Shown: positions 22,525 to 34,660, numbered from the stretch's first letter. The stretch: 64,000 bases of DNA from Liolophura sinensis (GCF_032854445.1 NC_088305.1:1185001-1249000); one strand, 5' to 3'. Numbers and translations are program-made. Notes: a model not told the origin generated them from the letters alone.

Positions 22525-22800
22525 TCAGTGGCTTAATGGATAGAGCAACCGCCTCCAAGTCCGAGACCCGGTATCAAACCCGGTTCGGGTCATACCATAA
22601 AAAAGGTACTAGATGCTGCCTCACTAAGAGGTTAGGGCAAGGAAGCAGGACTGGCTGGCCATGATACTTCAGCGGCGGCTGCATTTGATGGGATGGACTC
22701 TCCCTGTCACAAGAAGACACAGTATATGTTTACACACCTATGGACTCCTCGTCGTAATATGACTGAAAAATTGTCAAGTACATTCGTTCATTCATTCCTT
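22525..22800 (+). mobile_element. Family B SINE, second copy
   Basis: GTGGCTTAATGGATAGAGCA (A-box) and CGGTATCAAACCCGGTTCGG (B-box region), then the body with GAAGACACAGTATATGTTTA and the 3' end CGTAATATGACTGAAAAATT. The tail is (CATT)n-like. Confidence 0.8.
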
Positions 22801-22954
22801 TCCTTTAACAGAACTATTTTGGAAACGATTGTGTTCTATGACTATAGTATTATTTCAGTCACTCGGCCCCCAGAGATCTGGGCTCAGTCCCACTTGCGTC
22901 GATTGTGGATTTTTTCATCTCTCATGCTTCCATTATGGCCAGAAGCCTACTCTA

Positions 22955-23224
22955 CAAAAATTAATCTGTTAATTTTAACAGAAAGTCTGTTGTCTGAGTG
23001 GTGTTGATAGAAAGTCTGTTGTCTGAATGGTGTTGATAGAAAGTCTGTTGTCTGAGTGATGGTGGAGTGCATTCTGTTGTCTGAGTGATGGTGGAGTGCA
23101 TTCTGTTGTCTGAGTGATGGCGGAGTGCATTCTGTTGTCTGAGTGATGGTGGAGTGCATTCTGTTGTCTGAGTGATGGTGGAGTGCATTCTGTTGTCTGA
23201 GTGGTGTTGACAGATTAATTTTTG
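22955..23224. mobile_element. MITE with 15-bp perfect terminal inverted repeats, expanded inside
   Basis: CAAAAATTAATCTGT (22955-22969) is the exact reverse complement of 23210-23224. Inside lie AATTTTAACAGAAAGTCTG and a 29-bp tandem array built from the element's own subterminal sequence. Related elements lie at 23530-23740 and 32725-32955. It codes for no protein. Confidence 0.75.
22985..23210. repeat. 29-bp tandem array inside a MITE
   Basis: About seven units of CTGTTGTCTGAGTGATGG plus TGGAGTGCATT. The first two and the last carry GTGTTGATAG in place of TGGAGTGCATT. The unit matches the subterminal region of the related MITE at 23560-23590. Confidence 0.9.
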
Positions 23225-23529
23225 GAGTGCACAGTCCGCTCTTGTATGGTCTAACATGAAATTTCCCGGAGACGTGGTGACGAAGAAAAGACGAAAGGGA
23301 AAGTTCGATGAAAAGTTGACAAAGGCGATTTTCCCCAAGCATAGAGAGATGTGAATAATACGAAGAATACAGCGCTGAATTTAGCTATACACATGTGTGG
23401 TAAAGTCTCCAAGCGAAAACATAATAGCAACAGTAATCAGATATAGATGTAATAATGCACAGATTATTGTCAGTCACGAAAACTATGTCTGACTTCTGGC
23501 CAAAACATGCAGCGGCTCTTAAAAAATAA

Positions 23530-23740
23530 TAATCTGTTAAATTTAACAGAAAGTCTGTTGTCTGGGTCATACCAGAATGTATTCTGTTATTGCAGCAGAT
23601 TATTCTGTTAAATATAGCGCACATATTCAAGATAAATATTGTAAAAGACTAACAGGATATTATGTTGAGTGTGACACAGTGTCATATTATAATAACAGAA
23701 TACGTTCTAATAATACTGACAACAGACTGTTAAAATTAAA
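23530..23740. mobile_element. MITE, long (~50 bp) imperfect terminal inverted repeats
   Basis: The left end (TTTAACAGAAAGTCTGTTGT...GTATTCTGTTATT) pairs with the right end around 23690-23740, read in reverse, over about 50 bp with mismatches. Same family as 22955-23224 and 32725-32955. Confidence 0.75.
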
Positions 23741-23943
23741 AAAAAAAGTTTTGAGTGTGGAAAATTTAAGCGAGGGCAAGATCTCACCTTCCATCACCCT
23801 CCCCCACCCCCCGCCATCACCCCGGAGATACGTCGGAGAGTGTGACTTTGTGTGTGGGTGAACACTTGTTCTTCAGGCTATATATCAAGATCTCTTTTTA
23901 TTTTTAGATGAACGTTCGGCCGGAGTGTGCGTGGAAAACCCCG

Positions 23944-23970
23944 TGACGTAGCGGATACTGCGCTATTTAA
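23944..23970 (+). promoter_or_regulatory. Possible core promoter of the 24-kb gene
   Basis: A CRE-like TGACGTA (23944-23950) and a TATA-like TATTTAA (23964-23970) lie about 100 bp upstream of the ATG at 24068. The distance would allow a short 5' UTR. Confidence 0.35.
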
Positions 23971-24067
23971 CCAGGTCGTGATACACAGTTTCTATCGGTC
24001 AGTTGAGGCCGAGGTCGAGGTTGGGGGTGTTGCTGTTGTTGTTAGACTTCTTGGATAAAGCTAAGCC

Positions 24068-24463
24068 ATGCCCATGTGCCACAGGTATTACCGGGAAGGT
24101 GGTAGACCGGAGATCCGATCCCCAGATGATAAGACTCCTTTCTTAAGCTTTCCCTCTTCACCGCCAGACGTACCCGCCGTGAACGATTCATACTCTGTGT
24201 CTGTATCTAACAGCCTGCAGACTTTGTCTCTCAACGCATCCACCTGGCTACGCAATAACAGTTTGGCAAACTTCACGGACGGACTAAATAATTACGACTC
24301 CAACAGCGGAGGTTGGCTGCACTTTAACGACATTCAGCTGATTAAACTGGGCATTTTGATAGCTGTGATAGTGGTTTTGCTGCTGTCTGCTTGCAGACTC
24401 GTTATGAAGACATTTTCGAAATTTGCCGATTCAGGTTTGAAGGACGATGGGGATTTTGCTTGA
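24068..24463 (+). CDS. Small single-pass membrane protein, single exon, unrecognised
   Basis: This is a 131-codon frame starting ATGCCC after GCTAAGCC and ending TGA. Residues 1-90 are hydrophilic and rich in Ser, Asn, Pro and Asp, with four N-glycosylation sequons (Asn39, 56, 63, 68). Residues ~91-109 form one hydrophobic segment (LIKLGILIAVIVVLLLSACR). A short tail with basic residues (VMKTFSKF) and an acidic end (KDDGDFA) follows. There is no N-terminal signal peptide, so the predicted topology is N-out, C-in (type III); sequons all on one side of the membrane segment support this. No family recognised. It could be one exon of a larger gene, but it has its own stop and a plausible promoter upstream. 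Confidence 0.6.
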   Translation: MPMCHRYYREGGRPEIRSPDDKTPFLSFPSSPPDVPAVNDSYSVSVSNSLQTLSLNASTWLRNNSLANFTDGLNNYDSNSGGWLHFNDIQLIKLGILIAVIVVLLLSACRLVMKTFSKFADSGLKDDGDFA

Positions 24464-24474
24464 CGACAACTCCG

Positions 24475-24960
24475 GCGACGCGTTGCTTAGTGTTTACAAC
24501 ACCCTATGTTGTTTTGACACTGTGTTTACCCGAAGTCTTTTTTAGTCCGGGATCACGTCGTCTATACTGACATTGAGTGGCTCCCGCTACCACAAAAAAT
24601 TCAACAATCTAATCGGAGAAAAACAAATGGCAAAAGTCATTCCCAGGAATTTATGTTCGTCCCTGACACCAGTTCAAATGTAGCTGTATTTTGAAGTGTT
24701 CTCCATCCTCGCACATGGATGCTTTATGCTGAAAGATGAACTCGGCAACATATCATCAGTTCATTAGGTGTTATATATCTGAGAAATTATTATCATTCAG
24801 AGAGGTTGTGATAACTGTGCCTTTTTTCTGTAGGCCTACACCAGATTTAAATATATTGCTGTGTATCTTACCGGAATGATTTCGTGGCCGAAGTGGATAG
24901 CATGCCAGCGCGGTGCAATGGCCCATACAGGAGTCTCTCACGAATTTGTCGCTGTGAGTT
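24475..24960 (+). other. Presumed 3' flank of the small membrane-protein gene
   Basis: Unique sequence without a second gene. No canonical AATAAA was found before the SINE at 24965. Confidence 0.4.
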
Positions 24961-24964
24961 CGTC

Positions 24965-25135
24965 CAGCTCATACAGGCTTCCTCTCCGGTCGTGCGTGGA
25001 AAGGTCCGTTAGCAACCTGCAGATGGCCGTGGGTTTCCCCCGGGCTCTGTCCGGTTTCCTCCCACCGTAATGCTGTTGTATAACTGAAATATTCTTGAGA
25101 ATGGCCTAAAACAATAATCAAATAAATAAATAAAA
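24965..25135 (+). mobile_element. Family A SINE
   Basis: It begins within CCAGCTCATACAGGCTTCCT, then AACCTGCAGATGGCCGTGGG, the GC-rich block, TGAAATATTCTTGAGAATGG and AATCAAATAAATAAATAAAA. Part of the GCCGCCGTCG block is deleted. Confidence 0.9.
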
Positions 25136-25139
25136 GGTA

Positions 25140-25635
25140 TAGTATGTTATTATGTTGGTGCCATGCTTTTCTTCCGGTTTTGACGTGGTGTTAATCTAAT
25201 ACCGTGATGTTACATGTAATATCTATGTAATTATTCTGCCCCAGTGTTAGTGCCAACAGTTTAACACGTTACACCGCGTTATGCATAAGTCGAACATGAC
25301 GCTAGATTACGAGATATTGAATATGTATAAAGTCGAACATAACACCAACATGTAAAAGTGTTAATTTGACATACGATAGCGATAGACATATTCTAAGCAT
25401 TTTGTAAAAGTGTTAAATTTCCAAAATCTTAGTAGGCGTTAATCTAACATTAGAAACGTTGTTTTCTTTTTTGTTTTTTCGTCCTAATTTCGTACTTTGT
25501 ATACTTTCTTAATTGGTTCTTTGATGGTCTGTGTTATACGTCGTTTTGGAAATTGGCCGCCTTTCGGTTATTGACCTAGAACGTCTTGATTGTTTGATCG
25601 GTAGTATACAAATGTCTGTTTTGACGAACAGATTA
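25140..25635. other. No gene seen
   Basis: AT-rich unique sequence between a SINE and a small array. Confidence 0.45.
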
Positions 25636-25637
25636 CC

Positions 25638-25747
25638 CCCTCCGCCGCTACCAAAATATTGGGCATTTCCCCCGCTACCAAAATATTGGGCATTTCCTCC
25701 GCTACCAAAATATTGGACATTTCCGCCGCTACCAAAATATTGGACAT
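25638..25747. repeat. 27-bp tandem array, 4 copies
   Basis: CCGCTACCAAAATATTGG plus GCATTTCCC repeats four times with little divergence. Confidence 0.9.
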
Positions 25748-26029
25748 TATGATAGTTATGTATACATAACATTTAAATTTTAACGGATTATGTACAGATG
25801 GATTTATTTGAATTAGAGGTCAAAAATTGATACTAGTACGGAGTAAATCGTGAGGAAACCTCGATTATAAAAGATTTTATCGTCAGTGCTATGTAATAAG
25901 ATGGCTTTATCTGGATATCGTCGTTAAATTCAGGATAGTGGGGTTGAAATTTAATGTAATACATAATATGACGTTACCCACCAATTATACCGTACCTCTT
26001 AAATGGGGAACGTAATATATAGCGTCACT

Positions 26030-26215
26030 GTCTTAGCAAAATCACCGTTATATAGTGTCTGTGTCTCAGCAAATCACTGTTATATTGGGTCATTGTCTCA
26101 GCAAATTCACCGTTATATAGGGTCATCGTCTCAACAAATTCACCGTTATGTAGGATCATTGCCTCAGCAAATTCACCGTTATGTAGGGTCATTGTCTCAG
26201 CAAATTCAGGAAATT
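26030..26215. repeat. 33-bp tandem array, about 5 copies
   Basis: The unit is TCAGCAAATTCACCGTTAT plus ATAGGGTCATTGTC. The first copy is diverged. The 33-bp length keeps frames open but gives no other coding evidence. Confidence 0.85.
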
Positions 26216-26219
26216 ATTC

Positions 26220-27930
26220 AGGGAATCTCTTTCAACCTTCTATGATATGTGCTCGATTTACAGATATCACCCTGCACTTTGGAAGAGTCTTTTGTGGCAG
26301 AAAGTTAGAAAACAAAAATGGCCTTTATTATAATCTGAAACTGTTCCTATGGTTAGGTGTGGCATCATTTTTTTCAGCAAATAGATCGTACCAGGCAATC
26401 GTCAGAACGCACATCAATAGGCATTTAGAGTTTGTCAAGGCGTTTGGGTCAAAAATTACCCGCGGCAATACGTTTTCCTTCAGATATGTTCCTTAGCATT
26501 TCGTCCGTCGATTTACGTCGATCGGTAGCTTAGAAGGCCACGTGGGGCCCAGATTGCCGGATAAGCTGACGGATTTGGGATCAGGTTTGGCTGAACATAG
26601 CCTTGCCAAACCTAACGTCCGAGCAATCTCGAACTAGATGTACGGTACATACATCTAGCACCCGTGCATCGTGTTTATTTATTTATTCATTTCATTGTAA
26701 ACAGTCCAACAAAGGTAAGTTCCCCTCAAAACGTCGTTTGATATCTCCCTTGATATGTACCAGATCGCAATGAAATTGCGTACACCATCCCAGTAATCCG
26801 GCGGACGTGGTATATCAAGGATTAACGTGCAGGTACAGTTGTGCACTAATATCAAACAACGTTTTGGGGGAAACTTACTTTTTTGTATTGTATAGTGTAA
26901 CGCCTCACTCAAGAAATTTACTCTTGTACAATGATGGTCAGCTCTCTGGGTAGAAGAAACCGCAGTGCTGGGGCGTAAACCAGCAACCTTTGGCTCGTTA
27001 CTGCTGAACTTTCCTATGTGACGTACAAGACTTGGTACAAGACAAGAAGTATTTAACGAACTTTAGACTGTACAATGCCCCGCAAGCTTTGAGGACGGAA
27101 GTGTGTGGTACATTTTGCTCGTGATCTTGTTTAAAATTAAGTACAGTCCATGACGTCATCACGATAGAGTCATGCTTGTTGATGTCTTATAGTTGTTTCT
27201 TTTTTTTTAAATTTTCATTTTTTACTTTAACTTTTATTTTCTTTCTTGAAAACGCCGTTACTGCATGTCTGTCTGCCAAACGCTGTATGTTTTTAGGAAT
27301 ACAGAATCCACGCCGCATGGCTGACTGGCTGGCTAACAGTCAGCAAGAAATAAAATGTTCATTATAATGATCACGAACAAACAGTCTTCTGAAATAAATA
27401 CAAGCACTGAACAGATACATATTTAGTTATCGACAAATAATATTCTAGCATGGTACACGGCTTGAATACTGATTTCACTTAGTCGCCTAGATCGACTGAG
27501 AACTGTTGACTGCTTCTCTTTGCATGATTCCATTTTCGCACTTTATATACTTTCTTAGCTCTTTGAAAGTTTGTGCTATACGTCGTTATGGGAATTAACC
27601 TATCAATTATTGACCCGGAACGTCCATCTTGGTCGAAGGCTTGTATAGGAATGTCTGTTTCGAGGCATAGATTCTGTGTTTTACGAGAATGCACGGGTAC
27701 ATGTTAATTGTGGGCGTATTGTGTTGTGTTTTGTTAACCAAACCATTCCGTAGATGTCACACACTTTTTAAGTAAACAATGTACACGTGTACACACACGT
27801 AATGTCCCAATTCAGTTGGTACAGTGTCTGCAGGGATTGACAAAAATAAAACCTTGTACAAATCAACTTATAGTGCTTCCCCTTATTTTAAATGCATCGT
27901 ACCTTTCAATACGTGTCTTTTTCTTTACAC
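26220..27930. other. No gene seen
   Basis: It contains a degraded repeat of a third dispersed type at about 26885-27030 (CTCTGGGTAGAAGAAACCG). No exons could be supported. Confidence 0.4.
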
Positions 27931-27934
27931 GTAT

Positions 27935-28055
27935 TCATTTGACTGGAGTTTTACGCCGTACTCAAGTACATTTCGCTTGTATATACGACGGTGACCAGCG
28001 CTAAGGTGGGAGGAAACCGGAAAGAGCCCAGGGAAAACCCACAACCATCCGTAGT
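27935..28055 (-). mobile_element. Family A SINE, headless
   Basis: The ACGCCGTACTCAAGTACATT core, GTGGGAGGAAACCGGAAAGA and ACCCACAACCATCCGTAG are present in minus orientation. Confidence 0.85.
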
Positions 28056-28089
28056 TTGGTGCATGCTTGTTGTTTTAATTCTGCAAAAC

Positions 28090-28412
28090 ACTGCTTCGGA
28101 ACAAGGACATCCGTGAGCTCTGATTGGCATACTGGTTTCAACACTTACCTTGCAAACCAGGGTCGAGTCATACCAAAGACTTTAAAAATAGTACTTGTTG
28201 CTGTCTCGCTGGGCACTCAACTTAAGAGGATATGGCAAGGAAAGAGGAATGGCTGGCCCGGAGTCAGTATAATGTGATTGAGCGGCGTGCCATGTCTGGT
28301 GTCTTCGGCCTTGGTCGGCGCTGTCAGAAGAAGACACGGTATATGTAAACAAACCTTACAAATCTTCGTCGTCACATGACTGAAAAATTGCTAAGCACGA
28401 CGCTACATATAT
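28090..28412 (+). mobile_element. Family B SINE
   Basis: It has an eroded head, GGGTCGAGTCATACCAAAGA, then GGCAAGGAAAGAGGAATGGC, GAAGACACGGTATATGTAAA and the 3' end CACATGACTGAAAAATTGCT. The (CACT)n tail is absent and the copy abuts the 37-bp array. Confidence 0.8.
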
Positions 28413-28427
28413 GTACACCTACAGGAC

Positions 28428-31290
28428 AAAAACCTTCATGATTAGCATGGTTCATAACTCACACCTTACAACCCATGGTTAGTATGGTCCATAACTCACA
28501 CCTAACAACCCATGATTAGTATGGTTCATAACTCACACCTAACAACCCATGATTAGTATGGTCCATAACTCACACATAACAACCCATGATTAGTATGGTC
28601 CATAACTCACACCTAACAACCCATGATTAGCATGGTTCATAACTCACACCTAACAACCCATGATTAGCATGGTTCATAACTCACACCTAACAACCCATGA
28701 TTAGTATGGTCCATAACTCACACCTAACAACCCATGATTAGTATGGTCCATAACTCACACCTAACAACCCATGATTAGTATGGTCCATAACTCACACCTA
28801 ACAACCCATGATTAGCATGGTTCATAACTCACACCTAACAACCCATGATTAGCATGGTTCATAACTCACACCTAACAACCCATGATTAGTATGGTCCATA
28901 ACTCACACATAACAACCCATGATTAGTATGGTTCATAACTCACACCTAACAACCCATGATTAGCATGGTCCACAACTCACACCTAACAACCCATGACTAG
29001 TATGGTCCATAACTCAAAACTAACAACCCATGATTAGTATTGTGCACAACTCACACCTAACAACCCATGACTAGTATGGTCCATAACTCACACATAACAA
29101 CCCATGATTAGTATGGTCCACAACTCACACCTAACAACCCATGACTAGTATGGTCCATAACTCACACCTAACAACCCATGATTAGTATGGTCCATATCTC
29201 ACACCTAACAACCCATGATTAGCATGGTCCGTAACTCACACGTAACAACCCATGATTAGCATGGTTCATAACTCACACCTTACAACCCATGGTTAGTATG
29301 GTCCATAACTCACACCTAACAACCCATGGTTAGTATGGTTCATAACTCACACCTTACAACCCATGATTAGTATGGTCCATAACTCACACCTAACAACCCA
29401 TGATTAGTATGGTCCATAACTCACACCTAACAACCCATGGTTAGTATGGTCCATAACTCACACATAACAACCCATGATTAGTATGGTCCATAACTCACAC
29501 CTAACAACCCATGATTAGTATGGTCCATAACTCACACCTAACAACCCATGATTAGTATGGTCCATAACTCACACCTAACAACCCATGATTAGCATGGTTC
29601 ATAACTCACACCTTACAACCCATGATTAGTATGGTCCATAACTCACACCTAACAACCCATGATTAGCATGGATCATAACTCACACCTAACAACCCATGAT
29701 TACCATGGTCCATAACTCACACCTAACAACCCATGATTAGCATATTCCATAACTCACACCTAACAACCCATGATTAGCATGGTCCATAACTCACACCTAA
29801 CAACCCATGGTTAGTATGGTCCATAACTCACACCTAACAACCCATGATTAGCATGGTGCATAACTCACACCTAACAACCCATGATTAGTATGGTCCATAA
29901 CTCACACATAACAACTCATGATTAGTATGGTCCATAACTCACACATAACAACTAATGATTAGTATGGTTCATAACTCACACATAACAACCCATGATTAGT
30001 ATGGTCCATATCTCACACCTAACAACCCATGATTAGCATGGTCCGTAACTCACACGTAACAACCCATGATTAGAATGGTTCATAACTCACACGTAACAAC
30101 CCATGATTAGCATGGTTCATAACTCACACATAACAACTCATGATTAGTATGGTCCATATCTCACACCTAACAACCCATGATTAGCATGGTCCGTAACTCA
30201 CACGTAACAACCCATGATTAGAATGGTTCATAACTCACACGTAACAACCCATGATTAGCATGGTTCATAACTCACACCTAACAACCCATGATTAGTATGG
30301 CCCATAACTCACACCTAACAACCCATGATTAGCATGGTCCATAACTCACACCTAACAACCCATGATTAGCATGGTCCGTAACTCACACCTAACAACCCAT
30401 GATTAGCATGGTTCATAACTCACACCTTACAACCCATGGTTAGTATGGTCCATAACTCACACCTAACAACCCATGGTTAGTATGGTTCATAACTCACACC
30501 TAACAACCCATGATTAGTATGGCCCATAACTCACACCTAACAACCCATGGTTAGTATGGCCCATAACTCACACTTAACAACCCAAAATAAGTATGGTCCA
30601 TAACTCACACCTAACAACCCAAAATAAGTATGGTCCATAACTCACACCTAACAACCCATGAATAGTATGGTCCATAACTCACACATAACAACCCATGATT
30701 AGTATGGTCCATAACTCACACCTAACAACCCATGATTAGTATGGTCGACAACTCACACCTAACAACCCATGGTTAGTATGGTCCATAACTCACACATAAC
30801 AACCCATGATTAGTATGGCCCAAAACTCACACATAACAACCCATGATTAGTATGGTCCATAACTCACACATAACAACCCATGATTAGTATGGTCCATAAC
30901 TCACACACAACAACCCATGATTAGTATGGTCCACAACTCACAACTAACAACCCATGACTAGTATGGTCCATAACTCACACATAACAACCCATGATTAGTA
31001 TGGTCCATAACTCACACCTAACAACCCATGACTAGTATGGTCCATAACTCACACCTAACACCCCTAGTATGGCCCATAACTCACACATAACAACCCATGA
31101 TTAGTATGGTCCATAAATCACACTTAACAACCCATAATTAGTATGGTCCATAACTCACACCTATCAACCCATGATTAGCATGGTCCATAACTCACACCTA
31201 ACAACTCATGATTAGTATGGTCCATAACTCACACCTAACAGCCCATGATTACCATGGTCCATAACTCACACCTAACAACCTAACAAGATT
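28428..31290. repeat. 37-bp tandem array, about 77 copies
   Basis: The unit is CATGATTAGTATGGTCCATA plus ACTCACACCTAACAACC with a strict 37-bp period. Variant positions (TAGTATGG/TAGCATGG, GTCC/GTTC, CCTAAC/CATAAC) recur in blocks, and several multi-unit blocks recur (around 29,980-30,110 and 30,140-30,250), indicating higher-order duplication. Units degrade towards 31,050-31,290. There is no coding signal. Confidence 0.97.
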
Positions 31291-31399
31291 TGACTTCGTT
31301 TCATCTAAAAAGAAAAAAAAAGAGTGGGTCATTTCAGACACAGGTTTTAATTTTAATGTTCTTGAACAGTTCGCAGAGTAACTTTGGAAGGTAAGATTA

Positions 31400-31525
31400 A
31401 TTTATTTTTTGATTGGTGTTTACGCCGTACTCAAGAATATTTCACTTATACGACGGCGGTCAGCATTATGATGGGAGGAAGCGTTCGACCATCCGGGCAC
31501 ACGACGGGAGAGGAAGCCAGAATGA
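31400..31525 (-). mobile_element. Family A SINE fragment
   Basis: TTTGATTGGTGTTTACGCCG, TATTTCACTTATACGACGGC and CGGGAGAGGAAGCCAGAATG are present in minus orientation, with a rearranged middle. Confidence 0.85.
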
Positions 31526-31529
31526 GAAG

Positions 31530-32720
31530 AACGTAAAACTATCAAAAACTCAGCAGTTTGACTTACAACACCAGCAGATATACGCTGTACAGCCACATTT
31601 ATGGCCGTTACATATTGTATTCCTTATCATTACTGGCGGGGAATAGGAATTAGTGTAATTAACTCGTACTAGAACTGACAGATGGCGTTTATGTTACATC
31701 GCCCAGTTTCGTTGATTCTGTCTGAGGAGGAGGCAAAAACACAAGTAGCATGCTCTCTTGAAACTTCCCCTTCCACGCGTGCCTCGGCGAGTCTGTATTG
31801 GCAGTGTGCCCTAAACAATATAACTAGGTAAGCTACGTGTAGTTTACATTTGCAGTCTTTCCCTCGTAAACCCATGGTCTTGCCAGATGTCTCATTGTGT
31901 GTAAACTAGTCATCTCTCTTACTTCACGATGGTTTACAAAAGACTGTTCTTTTTGAAGATCGGCTGGCTATCAGACAGTTGCTCTCTCTCAATGGCATTT
32001 TGTCTCTTCAGGCGGCAGATCAAACGTGGAGTAGGAGAGATCTTCTAAGTTGGTCTGGAGCGGTCTACACATCAACTAAAGGCAATCGCACAAATCCGTG
32101 CTGATGTAAAGGCGCTATTACAGTCCCGTGGTCACGCGCGCGATATAAGACCACACAAAGTAAAACCAAATCAGCGACGACGGTGTGATTGCTGGCAAAC
32201 GGTCACACGTAACCGGAGAAGCACGGCCTCTTTTCAGTTTACCTCAGCTGTGTCAGCTAGGGTTTTATTCTAAGTGTAAGTGTTTAAATAGTAGCAAATT
32301 ACGTCCCCTTAGCACCATGACTTAAGCATAATTAAGCGCAGTGATATTACCTGGTCTAGATTGATACTCAAAATGCTGTATTGCCATCACATTTAAAACA
32401 CATTAAAACAGTCCAGAGGAAAACGATGGTCCATATCAGCGATCTTTGGATATGTGATTGAGGGTGGAACTGCATCACACCATTGATCCTACATGACAAC
32501 AGGTAATTTCACGCACATTCTGAAGGAATTCCCATATATCGTTTGATCACTGAGGTCGCTGGATCAAATCCCACTCTCGCTCATTCAGCTGCGGTCTTGC
32601 CATGATTCTGCCCGGTTTCCTCCATCCATTGTACTTGACCGTTATAAATCCAAACAGTGGTATACTTTAGGTGCGTGGTAATTATCAAAAATCTGGCGTC
32701 GAAATCAGCCGTACATGCAA
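31530..32720. other. No gene seen
   Basis: Unique sequence. A weak family A fragment (GGATCAAATCCCACTCTCGC ... CCCGGTTTCCTCC) lies at about 32560-32635. Confidence 0.4.
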
Positions 32721-32724
32721 AATA

Positions 32725-32955
32725 TTATTTTGTTAATTTTAACAGAAAATATGTGACCAGAGTGATCCTAGAATATATTCTGCTATTACAACAGGTTATT
32801 CTGTTAAATATAACACACACACTCAATTAATTCAACAAAAAATTCTTTTAGATTAACAGGATATTATATTAAATATGACACGGCATTGTGTGATAATAAC
32901 ACAATACATTCTACCATCACCCGGACAACAGGCTCTCTGTTAAAATTAACAGATT
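32725..32955. mobile_element. MITE, third copy
   Basis: TTTGTTAATTTTAACAGAAA at the left and CTGTTAAAATTAACAGATTC at the right are inverted. Inner ATATTCTGCTATTACAACAG matches the 23.5-kb copy. No array has formed here. Confidence 0.75.
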
Positions 32956-32959
32956 CATT

Positions 32960-33610
32960 TTTTCAGTGTATTAATGCCGTGAACCATCATGGATGTTCCG
33001 TGTCAATACCCGAAAGACCATGCAATTTCCAAAACAACAGTCAGCATAATCCAACAACTAAGAAAGTGTACAAAGCAAGAAATTAGGTTGGCTTCAGACA
33101 AAGCGAAGCCTTTAACATGCGTTCACACCCTCAGGCCTATAAATATATGGTGTAATTATTGAATGAGCTGTTTCTCCTAAAGTCCAGTATACCGCTGGCT
33201 CAATGAAAATAAAACTTCCAGCCGGAACATTAAATTGTTCTCATTGAGTTTTCATTAAATTGCTCCCATAACCATGTTGGGTTGTGGCATTATTACATAG
33301 ATGTCATTGGCGAAAAAAAAAAGTTATGAGAAGTTTGCCTTAAAAAATTTTGTAAATGTCGTCCCCATCTGGTGGTCAACGTTTATACTACACACAAAGA
33401 TCTTAATTAAGTACCACTTTGGTTTTCACTGCGGAAATTGCGAATGATTGTGAAACACGTATAACAAACGACAACAATACGATAACAAACACCTATTTTT
33501 ATCATCGCTGGTTTGGAGCTGAAACAATTGCTTTACAAGGACGGTTCTGGAGTGGCCAGTGTTGAAGTAGTAGTTGCAATTACTCAGTATAAACGTCATT
33601 TGGTATGTCT
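32960..33610. other. No gene seen
   Basis: Unique AT-rich sequence between a MITE and a transposase remnant. Confidence 0.4.
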
Positions 33611-33615
33611 TACAG

Positions 33616-33830
33616 CGTTTTACATCGATATCAGGCGTATCCGCCGTGAGCCTGGATGACAGCCTGAACCCTTCTCCTCATACCACCTGTCAGCCTCCTG
33701 ATATTCTGTAGGGGAAGTCGCTGCCATTACTCGTGTAAGGAACTTTCCAATTGAGCCAGATCATGCACAGGTGGATCCCTGGCTTGCACACGACGATCGC
33801 CTGGTCCAATTGCACGAGGAATGGCAGCGA
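33616..33830 (-). pseudogene. Tc1/mariner-like transposase remnant, C-terminal part
   Basis: Read on the minus strand the sequence gives pieces such as AAIPRAIGPGDRRVQARDPP and, near the end, MRRRVQAVIQAHGG followed by a stop. This resembles the C-terminal signature of Tc1-like DDE transposases (a tryptophan-containing region, then a run of basic residues before QAVI.A.GG). Frame breaks interrupt the match between the two pieces. No terminal inverted repeats were located. It is a dead fragment. Confidence 0.6.
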
Positions 33831-33834
33831 TACA

Positions 33835-34310
33835 CTACATCTTTTGTTACAGAAGAACATTAATCGCATGTGTACAAAATGCGACAGTTAAGTTGGTTGG
33901 TGGGGGCGGGGACGGTGTATTTGTGTAAAGTTATTTGTGTATAAATTGCCGCACAGAAACACTTAATCTGAACACATCCGTTGATCGTCCGTTAGAATTC
34001 TTGCTTCCGTATTTTGGCAAGTGAAATCAGTTCTGATTGAGTCTGATTGGTTGTATACTGAAACGATGATTCTCACTGAGTGTTTCTCACTGAAACGAGG
34101 ACTCTGATTGGTTGTCTACCGGAACTGAAAATGGCCATATACTGAAACATTGTTTCTCACTGAAGTTTTCTGTTTCTGATTCCAGGAGGGGTTATTGGAG
34201 CCAGAAGCCGGTGTTACTTCAGATCTACAAACCGACCAGTCAGTACAGTTTGAATCGGACACGGACAGCGGTCCGTTTAACAAAGTTGTCGCAATGTTGT
34301 CAGGTGACGT
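33835..34310. other. No gene seen
   Basis: A short local repeat of CTGATTGGTTGTATACTGAAA-like segments occurs around 34040-34175. Otherwise unique. Confidence 0.4.
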
Positions 34311-34314
34311 ATGT

Positions 34315-34660
34315 AAGTATGTATGTTTTGGGTTTTACGTCGTACTTATATTTCAGTCGACGAGGAGTCATTACGTGTGGGTACATAAATCTGGGACCAA
34401 TATAATATCTGCTATATTAGTCCCAGCATATACTGAGTTCATTCTGCCAAAGTTCGTGTTGTAGCCACGGAAGTATCATGCTGAAGACACCAAACATGAC
34501 ACCTCACCCTCACATTACTGTGACACCCATTCAACCAGTTATGTTTCCGTGCTCTAACCTCTTAGTGCTGAGCGCCAAGCGAGACAGCAGCAAGTACTAT
34601 TTTCACAGGGCGGGTATGAACCCGCCCAAGTTGGATCCCCGGGTCAACCACGGCGATGTA
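34315..34660 (-). mobile_element. Family B-related SINE, diverged
   Basis: GGTTTTACGTCGTACTTATA, GTCGACGAGGAGTCATTACG, CATGCTGAAGACACCAAACA and GAGCGCCAAGCGAGACAGCA match in order the minus copies at 56.0, 56.5 and 62.6 kb. It carries a ~100-bp insertion near 34395-34455. Confidence 0.65.

Noticed and set aside
26242-26496. 84-codon plus frame following the 33-bp array
   Set aside because: It has no supporting splice signals or recognisable motifs and starts inside the degraded repeat flank.
28428-31290. CRISPR-like array
   Set aside because: Direct repeats are contiguous, with no unique spacers, and the context is eukaryotic.
33616-33830. Active Tc1-like transposon
   Set aside because: Only a broken C-terminal piece is present, with no catalytic core or inverted repeats.
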